64,000 bases of DNA, taken from the NCBI GenBank assembly GCA_030765065.1, contig CM060981.1, forward strand, positions 225,129,152 through 225,193,151, given 5' to 3'. Every line of letters starts with the position of its first letter. The stretch's first letter is position 1. Shown piece after piece: positions 11,850-22,953 of this stretch. Both the position numbers and the translations under genes were made by a program. Source of the DNA: Deroplatys truncata (lineage: Eukaryota; Arthropoda; Insecta; Mantodea; Mantidae). The notes below the pieces were generated by a model, which was given only the letters and a program-made list of their open reading frames with translations, was not told where the DNA came from and searched no databases.

Positions 11850-12700
11850 CAACAGTGCGCCAAAAATTAGTCTACATTTTCTTGGTCAAAAGATATTGTA
11901 AAGACTATGGACATTTCGTCACAGCAGTGTGCCCAACAATTAAACTAAATTTTCTTGGTCAAAGTACACTGTAAGACTATAGAAATCTTGTGGAAAGCAG
12001 TGCGTGGCCAACAATTAGTCTACATTTTCTTGGTCAGAATATACTATAAGACTATGGACATTTCGTCAAAAACAGTGTGCCAACAATTAATCTAAAGTTC
12101 TCTTGGTAAGAGGGCACTGTAAGACTATAGAAAGTTCAAAAGCAGTGTTCCAACAATTAGTCTAAATTTTATTGGCCAGAGGACACTGTGAGACAATGCA
12201 CATTTAGTCAAAAGCAGTGCACCACCAACAATCACTTTAAATTTTCTTGGTCAGAGATCACTGTAAGACTATGGACATTTCTTCAACAGCAGTGCGCCAA
12301 CAATTAGTCTAAATGTTCTTGGTCAGAGGACACCATAGAATTATGGACATTTCGTGAACAGTGCGTCAACAATTAGACTAAATTTTCTTGGTCAGAGGAC
12401 ACTGTAAGACTATAGAAGTTTTATCAATAGCAGTGCGCCGCCAACAATTAGTCTAAAGGTTCTTGGTTGTAGGTCACTGTGATACTATAGAAAGTTTGTC
12501 AACAGCAGTACGCCGCCAACAATTGGTCTAAATTTTGGTCAGAGGATACTGTAAGACTACCCGCATTTCACCAACAATTAGACTAAATTTTCTTTGTCAG
12601 AGGACACTGTAAGATTATGGAAATTTCGTCAACAGCATTGCACTAACGATTAGACTAAATTTTCTTGGTCAGAGGACAATATGACTATGGACATATTGTC
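11850..12700. repeat. minisatellite, about 12 units of about 72 bp
   Basis: The repeated unit contains 'aacaattagtctaaattttc', 'ttggtcagaggacactgtaa', 'gactatggacatttcgtc' and 'aacagcagtgcgcc'. The anchor CTTGGTC or its variant recurs at 11881, 11954, 12029, 12102, 12171, 12246, 12318, 12387, 12462, about 12534, 12592 and 12664. Steps are mostly 69-75 bp. One short unit (about 57 bp, before 12592) lacks part of the sequence. Units differ from each other by substitutions and small indels, so the array is old. No open frame runs through it. Confidence 0.95.
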
Positions 12701-13470
12701 AAAGTCCTCTTACCTACATTTATTTTAGTCTAGAAGAATAATAGCACGTGGAAGTTTTATTAAAACATAAAATTTCCTCAATACAATAATAGTTGATGCG
12801 TCGCGTGCTTGCTCCAAGTAGGAAATGAGCCAAACCGTTGGGCTGTATCGAACCGCAGCGAAATCAACTCGTTTCTATATTTAACCCGAGGTTAGCCTTC
12901 GAGTTTTGTGTGTGTGTGTATGTGTATGTGTGTGTGTGTAAAGTCATAAGCACTATAACTATACATCTCAACACCGCATTTCTCCTACTCTTACCTTTAC
13001 CAACAGAACCCACCCAAACACTCCAAACCCTAGTAGTTAACCTTTTACAAACAATTCTTGGTTGCTTCATTAATTCATTACATAAACAAACAATAATTAA
13101 AAACATCAGTAAAACTGTTTTGGAAAAGCGGATTAGAAAAAATGATAACTAGGAGAAGGTATTATTAGGAAATTCAGTTCAGGAAGAAGGCGTTAGAAAA
13201 AATGACGAGGAATAAATAGTACAAATCAAATCGAGTTTTACGCTAAAGTATCTCCATTCATTCCCGTTAAATGTTTCAAATGGCATACGCGAGTGTTGAC
13301 AGATTTTACAAGTAGTCAAACTATTTCGTTGACGAAATATTTATTGTCTGCGTTTCCCTTGTGGAGCTTGCCAAACGCTTCTTAATGGCGCATTTCACAA
13401 AGGCATAATTCTTCGTTGACGAAATCTCTGTCATTACTGAAGATTAGCAATCGTATGCAATCCTCAACAA
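12701..13470. other. unassigned, with (TG)n tract
   Basis: A (TG)n tract with TA interruptions lies at 12906-12940. The frames that cross it at 12838-13152 and 12864-13106 are artefacts of the tract. Two copies of the palindrome TTCGTTGACGAA occur at 13325-13336 and 13412-13423. Confidence 0.5.
12906..12940. repeat. (TG)n microsatellite
   Basis: This is a run of TG dinucleotides interrupted by TA. It is not inside a recognisable HLT copy, unlike most other CA/TG tracts in the window. Confidence 0.85.
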
Positions 13471-13471
13471 T

Positions 13472-13614
13472 GATAAATACGGAGATATTGTTGTGATCTA
13501 TGGAGAAGCAGGTCAGAATTCAACCGATGCTCGCCGTCGGTATGCTCAACGTTTTCCAAACAATCGTCTGCCTTCATACTGTATTTCGCTGAGCAGAGCT
13601 GCAGTTAAGAGCTA
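13472..13614 (+). pseudogene. DUF4817-like helix-turn-helix remnant
   Basis: The + strand reads 'NDKYGDIVVIYGEAGQNSTD' then 'ARRRYAQRFPNNRLPSYC', ending at a stop at about 13612. The pattern of aromatic residue plus GEAGxNSxxARRxYxxRFPNRRLP is that of the DUF4817 helix-turn-helix domain, common in insect repeats. Only this domain is left. It lies 150 bases upstream of an RT fragment on the same strand, but the two need not belong together. Confidence 0.6.
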
Positions 13615-13779
13615 ATGGATCATTCAAGACACAATGCTATAGGGCTGGACCAATTTCTGACAATCACAGTGTTGTTCATAATGTACTATGGTATGTTGAG
13701 GACAGTCCTAACATGGGAAGTAGCTAGAACTATTAAACTGCAGTGTTGGTATAACAACAACAATAATTATAATAGATCG

Positions 13780-14205
13780 TATCCTCAATACAGGAGTAAG
13801 TCAAGTAGATGGACTTTCTCCAGCATTTTCCAATTGTGATTATGAAAAAGTAATAGCAGAATGGCGTAAACAGGAAACAACAATACTCAAAATTACTCAA
13901 CTGATAATAATAGCTGAGGAAAATAAAAGATATGTTGCCTAATATATGCAGATGATCTAACAATCTTTACTAGTGACACGGTAACACCTCAAAACAGATC
14001 GAACTATTAAAAGAAATTGCAGAAAAACCGGTCTGCAGATATTCTTAAAAAAATAAATATATTTCGTGCAATAAAGAAGCACCAAAATACATGGAAACTA
14101 AATAGCAAAACTTAAACCAGTTTCACAATTTAAATACCTTGGTGTGATAATTGACGAAAATGGAAGCGAAATTAAAGTTAATAAAAGTAGATACCAAAGA
14201 GTATA
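13780..14205 (+). pseudogene. RTE-like LINE reverse transcriptase fragment
   Basis: Three RT landmarks appear in order on the + strand across frames. 'GVSQVDGLSPAFSNCDYEKV' corresponds to the xQGDGLSPxLFN block before motif C. 'YADDLTIFTSDT' is the YADD catalytic box. 'FKYLGVIIDENGS' is the following block. Stops and shifts separate them. This order is typical of RTE/BovB-type LINEs. The sequence is cut by an HLT insertion starting at 14244 and appears to resume at about 16030. Confidence 0.8.
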
Positions 14206-14243
14206 AACAGCATATCCGCTTACTGAAAAGTTCTATGGTAAAA

Positions 14244-14847
14244 ATCTGATGTGTTACACTCACATGACTTTCTCTATTCTTGTACAAACTATTTTTACAA
14301 ACGCCTATTGTCCATATGCTTCATGTTAATCGAGATTACGAACTGTTAATCTTATTGCCAATTTTCTTGTAGATGCAAAGGGAATTGGTAAGCTTTGAGC
14401 GATAGTCAAATATTTTGACAGCCGGTTGCTATGTGGAGTATTCCATTCTCTTTGCATTACCTGGACAATAAAAAAAAGAATAAGGAATTCACATGTGAGA
14501 AAAAGTATAAGTATTGGCGAATTTAAGAGAATAACAAGCAATATCTGAAAAGTGGTTCATTCAACAACAAAAATGTATATGACATAAATTGTGTATTTTA
14601 ACGCGATCTACATTTTTATGTAGTAAAATGTGGTCCAACTAGTATCTTAAATATATGATATTTTAATCTAATTCGTTAGAGCAATTTTTGAGAAAATTAA
14701 AATTTTCGAAAAATGTTCCATGTAAACGGTAATCTGGGGTGGGAGGATTTCTTTGAAAACCTTCGTGTCGCATCTCTGGAACATATTGAACCTAAATACC
14801 AAGTTTGGTGTTTATCTGACTATTCGTTTCTGAGTTATGCTGTTCAT

Positions 14848-14886
<39 letters not shown>

Positions 14887-15024
14887 GACACACGAACATG
14901 TTTCCAGAAATGCATTTTTTGGATTCAGGGGGTCTCAAAACATATATTTCCGGTGAAATCTCGGTATCCAATTTTTGGGTGGAATACGATAATTCCCCTA
15001 CTTACTACACGTAGTAGAGAAAGT
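14244..15024 (-). mobile_element. HLT-A copy (Helentron-like, non-autonomous)
   Basis: In its own orientation the element starts at 15024 with ACTTTCTCTACTACGTGTAG. It carries a (GT)n tract (14852-14881 on the + strand as CA) and ends at 14244. The distal match to its start, GTAGAGAAAGT-like in reverse, is followed by the ATGTG/CACAT hairpin and then CAGAT. It is flanked by an A-run on both sides (AAAA at 14240 and 15025). An internal block found in other copies ('accagttatgcaaaagtcg') is deleted. It is inserted in the RTE-like LINE. Confidence 0.8.
14852..14891. repeat. (CA)n tract inside HLT-A
   Basis: About 15 CA units followed by CAGACAGACAC lie at the fixed internal position where nearly every HLT copy has a CA/GT tract. 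Confidence 0.9.
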
Positions 15025-15074
15025 AAAATTATAGGTCTACAAGTCATAGGTACACCATACAAACTCAAAGTAAA

Positions 15075-16006
15075 AAGCTATTGTGTTACACTCACATGAC
15101 TTTCTCTACTCTTGTACAAACTATTTTTGCAAACTCTTATTCTCCATCTATTTCATATTAGTAGAGATAAACATTTGCAGAAACGATCTTTTGACTTGCA
15201 AAGAGAATTACATTTTACACATAGCGACCAGTTCTAAAAATATTTGACTATCGCTTTAGCCTACTATGTTCCCCTTGTTTTGTATTTGCAAGGGCAATAT
15301 AAGCACAGACATATCTCTTAATAGCTGGTTGCTACGTGCAGCACCATTCTTTTTGCCGCAGATTAATACGCTCTGCATATCCAAGACAGAAAAAATGAAT
15401 AAGATATTCCCATTTGAGAAAATAAGTATTGAAAAATCTAAGGGAATAAAAAGAAATATCTCGAAAATGGTTCACTCAATAAGAAATGTATATGACATAA
15501 TTGTGTATTTTAACCCGATCTACATTTTTTGTGTAGTAACATTTTGTCTAGCTCTTATGCTTTACCAGTTATGCAAAAGTCGTTCACAATGAATACTTTT
15601 GGAGAAATTCCCGGAAAATTCAAGATATACAGTTTATTTGTCATGAAAATATCTTAAACATAAGACATTTTAATCAAAACCGTTCCAGCCATTTTTGAGA
15701 AAATTAAAATTTTCGAAAAATCTTCCATGTAAAGGGTAATCTGGGGTGGGGGTATTTTCTTTAAAACCTTCGTGTCGCATCTCTGGAAGATATTGAACCA
15801 AAATACCAAGTTTGGTGTTTATTTGACTGTTGGTTTCTCAGTTATGCTGTTCACAGACAGACACACACACACACGGACATGTTTCCAAAAATTCTTTTTT
15901 TGGGATTCAGGGGGTCTCAAAACATATATTTCCGCTGAAAACTCGGTATCGAAATTTTGGGTGGAATACAATACTTTCCCTACTTACTATACGTAGAAGA
16001 GACGGT
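15075..16006 (-). mobile_element. HLT-A copy, second of a direct pair
   Basis: This is a near complete copy in the same orientation as the previous one, only about 50 bases away. It has the A2 variant with extra sequence between the hairpin end and the body ('gcagattaatacgctctgcat' region, 15355-15380). The CA tract is at 15857-15872. A-runs flank both ends. It lies in what looks like the same LINE, so two independent insertions hit one host repeat. Confidence 0.8.
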
Positions 16007-16029
16007 AAAAATGGAATAAATATATACAG

Positions 16030-16345
16030 ACGTTCCAATTGACATTAGAAAACGAAGGATAACATTTTATGGACTTACTAAACGAATGAACACGACACAG
16101 GCTCACAAAGCAAGTAATGGATTTCTACGAAAATAGAAGTAAAGGACAAGTATATACATTATGAAGTGGATTGGTGAAGTAAAGATGATTTAAAATTGTC
16201 AAGAATTACACAAGTAGCTGTCACAGAGATAGCCTTAGAATTAAAGTGCGTAAGTGGCAAGCTGACCAAGAGAATAAACTGAAGAAAAAAAGTAAAACAT
16301 GGACAGATGACAGAAAGAAAGCCCACAGCCAAAGAATGGAATGGA
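16030..16345 (+). pseudogene. RTE-like LINE ORF2 C-terminal remnant
   Basis: The + strand shows 'RRITFYGLTKRMNTT', then in a shifted frame 'DDLKLSRITQVAVTEI', then 'IKVRKWQADQENKLKKK' and 'TWTDDRKKAHSQRM'. This order (FYGHxxRM, then DLK, then a basic tail ending KxxHSxRM) is that of the C-terminal end of RTE-like ORF2 proteins. Together with 13780-14205 it probably forms one LINE interrupted by the two HLT copies. Confidence 0.65.
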
Positions 16346-16925
16346 GTGGAAGGGAAGGAGAAGCGGATGGGATTTCGGCGCTTATCCAGGGAGCCCGGAC
16401 ATTGTACCGCACGCCCTCCACAAGGGGGCACCCCCGGAAGAAAGGGATGAGGTGAAGGGAGACACCGGGCGACCGGAACCAGAAGCTAAGGCACCGCAGA
16501 TGATAGTGTCCCTAAAGTTTCCAAATATAAACACCCGTCAGACGGACAGGCAGACCGGAGACCCCGCCCAACATGAGATCCAACGCCCCCCGTCAAGGAG
16601 TGGTCCCCAGCCGAAGGCCGAGGGACGGGGAAGGTTCAAGAGAACATCCTTTACCCTACCACGCTGCACCGAAACACCATCGCCTACACTTTCAACCCCG
16701 AAACCGACCAAATGAGGAGAATGATAAAATTAATAAGAAAATGAAATGGAGGGACAGGAAAATCGGGGGATCTAATGATCCTTCCCAGCATTCGCCTGGC
16801 GACCCGGGGAAACCCCGAAAAACCCAATGGGACAAGAAGTCGTCCATGGGAATAGAAATCATGACTTCCCGAATGCGAAACACAGACACAACCGCCTGAG
16901 CCATCCCGCTCTGTAGAATGACAGA
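16346..16925 (-). repeat. SINE-A composite, GC-rich
   Basis: This GC-rich repeat has its tRNA-like end at the right, read on the minus strand. The block 'cattcgcctggcgacc', '-ggggaaaccccgaaaa' and '-cccgaatgcgaaacacag', ending in 'gagccatcccgctctgta', is shared with copies at 29255, 31480, 40030, 46340, 54785 and 61745. The left part ('gaggtgaagggagacacc') resembles the longer composites at 30600 and 48780. Open frames on both strands follow from its low stop frequency and are not genes. Confidence 0.65.
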
Positions 16926-17636
16926 ATTGTGGATTCAAAGAAAACAAAAAAAAGTCTTAAGTATTTTGCGTAGTCCTACATGGGCTCCATCGCCCCAAAT
17001 AAACTTATGCCTTATAATGCACCAATTTCTCAAGTTACTTATACCAAAGAAGAGCGGCAGATGCGTTAGAAGTGCCCCAACATCCATACAGAGAATCTTG
17101 AAGGGGAGAAAATGGCTCCCACATAAATTCCACCTTCATTAGGCACCTTATGGAACTGATTTTGATCAGAGGGAAACATTTTGTAGAGGAGTGGCTGCTG
17201 CATTACAAATGACAAGTGCTGCGAAGCGAGGAATGTTACTTTGCTAATGACACACAATCTCCATTTTTGGGCACCAACGAACCTCCTTTGGGTTCGAGCA
17301 CAGCACATGAGATCCAATGGGTCGTTAGACGTGTGGCGTGGTATTCTGCGAGTCTATGTCATTTATCCTATTTTATAGACTTAAGGCTTACTGGCCAGTC
17401 AGTTATTTGTAATTCCAGAGACTGACATGCCTCTGGAAAATATTCAGGAGGCTTTTCCTCTTCAGCTATTACTTCAGCGTTGGTTCCCGCATGGCAGTTC
17501 ACATGCTCACTATTTTAGAGCACTTAGGGAACATATTGATGCTCTATACTCGGATAAATTGGATGGTCCCTGGCTTTGGTCTCCTATCTAACCTCACTGG
17601 ATTGTTTTTCTCTGAAGTTATATTGGAAATAATGTA
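16926..17636. other. unassigned DNA
   Basis: No domain is recognised. Short frames at 16918-17142, 17066-17317 and 17216-17425 carry no known motif. The segment ends at the TA just before mariner #2. Confidence 0.5.
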
Positions 17637-19063
17637 CAGTGTGTCCATAAAAATGCCGTCATACTTTGAACTGGCACCGCATCGCCTTGGATAATCGTAT
17701 TTAAATGGAGTTGGTGACATTTGAAAGAAATACTCAAATATTTTTGTGCATGTCACAATGGACAACAAGGAACAGACCGCGGGAATCAAACCCAGAAACT
17801 AAATGCATTCACGTTTGTGATTAGTCGATATGGGCTCATTAATGGATATTTAGCCGGCAGGTTACAAGTGAATGTTTGCTTTTAAAATTGTGTTGTTATT
17901 AAAGAAGTTTTAAGGAGTTTTGTCGAACCCACAAGAACGTATTTGGTGTGTTTTCGAATATCATAGCACGCAGAAGCTGGTGCAGGTTCAGCATACCTTT
18001 AGGCGAAGGTTTCAACATCAAATTCCTACACACACGTCAACTTTGAAGTGGTACCGTGATTTTGTGAATTGTAGCTGCATATATCATCAAAGGAAATGCC
18101 GTTCAGGGAGACCATCTGTCAAAGCGCGAGTTGTGGAACAAGTGCGGGAGGCATCTGTACGTATCCTAAGAAGTCTGTCCGTAAAACTAGTCAGCAGTTA
18201 AACACTCCTAAATCACCGTATCTAAGATCCTGAGTACGGGCTGAAGTTTGCCCTTATAAACTTCAATTACTGCATAAGTTGAAATTTGATGACCCGAAAA
18301 TGATTACATTTCTCTGAACCTTCTTTGGTACTAATGGAGGATAATGAAAATCTTTCAGAAAGAATCATTTTCAGTGATGAAGCAACATTCCACGTTAGTG
18401 GAAAAGTAAACAGGTATAATGTTAGGATATGGAGGAGCCATTTTGGAAGTTAAAAGAGACTCCCGTAAAATGAATGCCGTTTGTGCTGTATCGAAACATA
18501 AAGTCCATGATCCATTTTTCTTTCGAGAGGCCGCTGTCAAGGGTCCAACTTATCTTGACATGTTCACTAAATGGTTATTTCCTCAATTGGAAGATGACAA
18601 CGAATTTATTTTCCAACAAGGTGGAGTACCTCCTCAGTGGCATTTACATGTTCGGGAACATCTGAATGAGTGGCCTGGGAAGATGGATTGGACATGCGGA
18701 GATGATAATGTCTTCTACAAGTGGCCGCCGAGGTCGCCTGATTTGACGGTCTGCGACTTCTTTTTATGGGGTTACATAAAGGATAATGTGTCTATGTACC
18801 CCCATGGCCTCAAAACCTGCAAGAAGTGCAACTTCGTATCACTGCCGCCATCCAGTCCATTTCATGAGATATGTTGGAGCGTGTGTGCCGGGAATGGAAG
18901 TATTGCCTTGATGTCCGCAGCGTCACTTGTTGGGGCAACATTCAATGTCTATGAGCTATAGTAAAAAATTATTTGAGTTTTTCTTTCGAATGTCACCAAC
19001 TTCACCCAAATAGGACTATCCAAAGCGACGCAATACCAATATGACAGTTTTATGGACATACTG
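17637..19063 (+). mobile_element. Tc1/mariner element #2, near full length
   Basis: This DNA transposon of about 1.43 kb has long terminal inverted repeats. The left end CAGTGTGTCCATAAAAATG and the reverse complement of the right end CAGTATGTCCATAAAACTG match. The similarity continues inward through 'GTTGGTGACATTTGAAAGAAA'-like sequence for about 100 bases. A TA lies directly left (17635-17636). The right side has CATA, so the target duplication is decayed. Confidence 0.85.
17896..18961 (+). pseudogene. mariner-like transposase pseudogene #2
   Basis: The N-terminal part reads 'GVLSNPQERIWCVFEYHS', with the start codon replaced by GGA. The helix-turn-helix part contains 'THTSTLKWYRDF' and 'KCRSGRPSVKARVVEQVREA'. 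After a broken middle, the catalytic domain shows 'IIFSDEATFHVSGKVNRYN', 'FIFQQGGVPPQWHLHVREHL' and 'PPRSPDLTVCDFFLWGYIKD'. The first and third Asp are present, but the second (QQDGAPP in the family) is Gly. Frameshifts occur near 18200-18300 and 18430. It cannot encode an active enzyme. Confidence 0.9.
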
Positions 19064-19819
19064 CATATACAACATACCCAGAGAATATCAAGAAATTAAA
19101 ACGAAGAATTCGTGAGGTCTGTACTATAGCGACTCCTGAAATGTTAAGACTGTTCATGCTGGCAGTGAGAGAAGTGTTCTCACATGTATCACCAGAGATA
19201 TATTTTTCAACATGCTTACAATGAGAAATATTAAAATTAAGGTGCTGGTATTTCCCTAAAGCAAAGCATAATGTCCACCATGCTAATATTTAATAAAGTA
19301 GCTTTGTTATCTCAGAATTACTTATATTATTAAATACTCTGCATGGTATACTCATTTTTCATTTATTAATGAAGAATAATAAAAACGCAATTCTTAATAT
19401 ACTTAGTGTTACCCATTTATAATATATGACACCGCGTATGTAATTATCATGTGGGTTGTCTGCTAGCGCTCCAACACATAAACTGATGCACATTTAAATA
19501 CACTAAGGTAAAAATATCAGGGATTTTATGTTTCCTATCACCTTATATAACGGAGTAATAATTGTGAGAAGATTTGCATATTTCTAAAAATTCTTATCAA
19601 ATACAAACACAAACATTACCAAGGGACTGATTTAACTAGTTAGAATCATCGCACTACTGTACCACATATCAAACTGAATGAAAACACAATTAAAACATTA
19701 TAGTCAATAATATACAAATAATGTACATTCAAAGTACAACCCTTCTGAAGAAATGAATAACTACAACAAGCTGAAGTTCGTGTCGCTATTACAAAGATTC
19801 AAATCTGTAACAGGAAAAC
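19064..19819. other. AT-rich unassigned DNA
   Basis: No coding or repeat signal was identified beyond AT-richness. Confidence 0.5.
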
Positions 19820-20644
19820 TCTGATGTGCTGCACTCACATGACTTTCCCTACTCTTGTACAAACTGTTTATACAAACGGTTATTCTCTACCTACTTCATG
19901 TTAGTCGAGATAAATATTTGCAGACTCTATCTTATTTCCAATTTTCTTGTAGGTTCAAGGGGAATATGGTAGGCTTTAAGCGATAGTCAAATATTTTAAG
20001 AGCTGGTTGCTATGTGGAGCATTGCATTCTCTTTGCATTACCAGACATAAAAGAAAAACAATAACGAATTCCCATTTGAGAAAAAGTAAAGTATTGGAAA
20101 ATTCAAATAAATAACAAGGTATATCTTGGAAATAGTTCACTCGACAGAAGAAATGTATGTGACATAAATTGGATATTTTAACGAGATCTATATTTCTTGA
20201 GTAGTAAAATTTTATCTATTTCTTACAGTTTACCATTTATACAAAATTAACTTAGAATGAAGAATGAAGAGGGTTTTTTGGAATATTCCCAGAAAATTCA
20301 AGATACACATTTCATTTGCCATGAAAGTATCTTAAACTATGACATTTTAATAAAAATCGTTAGCCGTTCCATGTAAAGTGTAGTATGGATTGGAGAGTTC
20401 TCTTGAAAATCTTCGTGTCGCATCCTTGAAAGATACTAAACTCAAACACCAAGTTTGGTGTTTATCAGAGTTGTTATTTTTGAGTTATGCTGTTCACAGA
20501 CAGACACACACACGGGCATGTTTCCTAAAAAGCTTTATTTGGATTTGGGGTACCTCAAGACAAGTATTTCCGGTGAAATCTCGATATCGAATCTTTTATT
20601 GGAATGCAATACTTCCCCTACTTACTGTACGTAGTAGAGAAAGT
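19820..20644 (-). mobile_element. HLT-A copy
   Basis: In its own orientation this copy starts at 20644 (ACTTTCTCTACTACGTACAG) and ends near 19820 after the hairpin. The internal CA tract is very short (20501-20513). It is flanked by A-runs (AAAA at about 19816 and 20645). The frame at 20390-20683 is the same pseudo-frame seen in other copies. Confidence 0.8.
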
Positions 20645-21350
20645 AAAAATGCACCAAATATAAAAGGGAAGAAGTTGCTGTGAATAAATGGGATTCCCAG
20701 CTTCGAGTTAATGAAAGGTATCATGGGTTCTTGTTTAATGATATTACACATTTGCAGCATTACCTAAGCCATAGTTCCATCACTTCAAACAATTGTAACA
20801 GAAGATGGATCTAATTGGCTGTCTCAATATGCAACGATGTGGTTTCTAAGACACAAACATTCCGGATACGTACTCTAATACCTGTATGCTTTTGCATTCA
20901 ATACTTTCACTTTATCAAATGAAAGGGCCGGACTAATAAAGGTACGCATTGTGGTGGCTAACTTGCCGTTCTGATGCACGGTCCCATGTGTTTACTTTCA
21001 TCGTAGTCTGGCGTCAGCTCCAGCAGAGGCTAGCCATCAGCTACTAATGCCCCTGTGTAAATTTATGATTAGAGGACCCCACTCTCTGTAGTGCATGCGG
21101 GAATTAACAGTTGCAAAGTCCGGCGCTCGTCGACCACCTAGTATATACGTAATGTGGCCAAAGTCTCTGGTACAGTCGGTACGGACATCAACGAAGGCTT
21201 TCAGCGCGCGTAGATTCGAGAAAGCAAACTGTCGGCCAAGGATTGGAGGAGACCTTGACTGACTACTCTTCGAGAATGTTCGCCATCTCCAATCTGGTTA
21301 CCTCTGGAACATTGCATTAATGTCTCCCTCTAGCAACAGGGACTAGAAAA
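20645..21350. other. unassigned, moderately GC
   Basis: About 20980-21310 has higher GC than its surroundings and repeat-like texture, but no homologous copy was noticed elsewhere in this window and no frame of note. Confidence 0.45.
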
Positions 21351-22790
21351 ATCGGATGTGTTACATGGCCTTCCCTAATCTTTATAGCTTATTAGTGAGT
21401 GTACAAACTATTCTTACTAAAGCTTATTACTTTCTCTAATACGTATAGTAAGTAGGGGAAGTATTGTATTCCACCCAAAAATTCGATACCGAGATTTCAC
21501 CGGAAATACATGTTTTGAGACCCCTGAATCCAAAAAAAGCACTTTTGGAAACATGTACGTGTATGTGTCTGTGTGTGTGTGTGTGTCTGTGTGTCTGTGA
21601 ACAACATAACTCAGAAACGAACAGTCGGATAAACACCAAACTTGGTATTTAGGTTCAGTATCTTCCAGAGATGCGACACGAAGGTTTTCAAGAAAATTCC
21701 CCCACCCCAGATTACCCTTTACATGAAACATCTTTCGAAAATTTTAATTTTCTCAAAAATGGCTCTAACGATTTTGATTAAAATATAATATGTTTAAGAT
21801 ATTTTCATGACAAATGAAATGTATATCCCGAATTTTCTGGGAATGTCTCCAAAAGTGTTCTTCATTGTGAACGACTTTTGCATAACTGGTAAACCATAAG
21901 AGATAGACAAACTTTTACCACACGAAAAATCTATATCGCGTTAAAAGACACAATTTATGTCATATACATTTCTTTTACTAAGTGAACCGTTTTCAAGATA
22001 TTGCTTGTTATTCCCTTAAATTTTCCAATACCTATACTTTTCTCAATTTCGTTATTCGTTTTTCTTATGTCCTTGGACATGCAAAGAGAATGGAATGCGC
22101 TACATAGCAACCAGCGTTAAAATATTTGACTATCGCTTAAAACCTACCATATTCCCCTTGCATCTACAAGAAAATTACCAATAAGATTGACATCTCGATA
22201 TCTCGATTAACATGAAGCATATGGAGAATAATCGTTTGTAAAAATAGTTTGTACAAGAGTAGAGAATGTGTGAGTGTAGCACATCAGAACTTTTTATATC
22301 TACTTCAGTTTAACCCAAACAAACGGGTTAGCTACATTACACATTTCATTGTAGATACATAGAGAATAGCGACAGTCAAATGTTTGAAAATTGAACGCTA
22401 TATCTTGGCCTTAAAATTCCATACTGTTTCGAGAGCAACATATCGACAGGACTTACTTATTTGAAATAAATTGTGTATTTTAAAGAGATTTAAACTTTTT
22501 GTGTAGGACGTTTTCGTCTATAGCTTAATGTTTACCAGTTATACAAGATCACACAAAATTTCTTCTGAATAAAGAGGACTTGATAAGATATTCCGAGAAA
22601 ATTCAAGAAATGCATTTTATTTGTCATGTAAACATCTTTCGTATATTGTATATATTGTATTTGAGAAAATCAAATATTTATAACAATTTTCCACATAAAG
22701 GATAGTCTGGGGCGGGGAATATTCTCGAAAATCTTCGTGTCGCATCCTTGGAAAATACTGAACCTAAATACCAAGCTTTTGAGTTATGCT

Positions 22791-22830
<40 letters not shown>

Positions 22831-22953
22831 GCCATTTTTATAATGCTTTTATTGGATTTAGGGGCCTCAAAACATGTATTTTCGGTGAAATGTCGGTATC
22901 GAAATTTTTGTTGGAATGCAGTACCTTCTCTACCTATTATGTACGTGGTAAAG
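21351..22953 (-). mobile_element. HLT-B copy split by an HLT-A insertion
   Basis: The hairpin end is at 21351 (GATGTGTTACAT). It reads to 21428, is interrupted, and resumes at about 22291 with 'tttatatctacttcag', through a CA tract (22790-22828) to the end at about 22953. Comparison with the 52225-53058 and 40750-46047 B copies shows that joining 21428 to 22291 restores the normal B sequence. Confidence 0.75.
21429..22288 (+). mobile_element. HLT-A copy nested in HLT-B
   Basis: It starts ACTTTCTCTAATACGTATAG and has a compound GT tract at 21557-21598. It ends with 'gtagagaatgtg', the ATGTG-like hairpin and CACATCAGA. Its orientation is opposite to the host B copy. The left neighbour ends in TT and the right neighbour begins TTTTT. 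Confidence 0.8.

Noticed and set aside
11850-12700. CRISPR-like array (regular repeats)
   Set aside because: Units are contiguous with no unique spacers and the context is eukaryotic; it is a minisatellite.
14713-15099. Frame with long His-Thr repeat taken as a protein
   Set aside because: The repeat is a CA microsatellite inside HLT-A and the same frame recurs in other copies of the element; kept only as a question.
16246-16947. Several overlapping frames on both strands read as possible genes
   Set aside because: They fall in a LINE tail and a GC-rich SINE composite; low stop frequency explains them.
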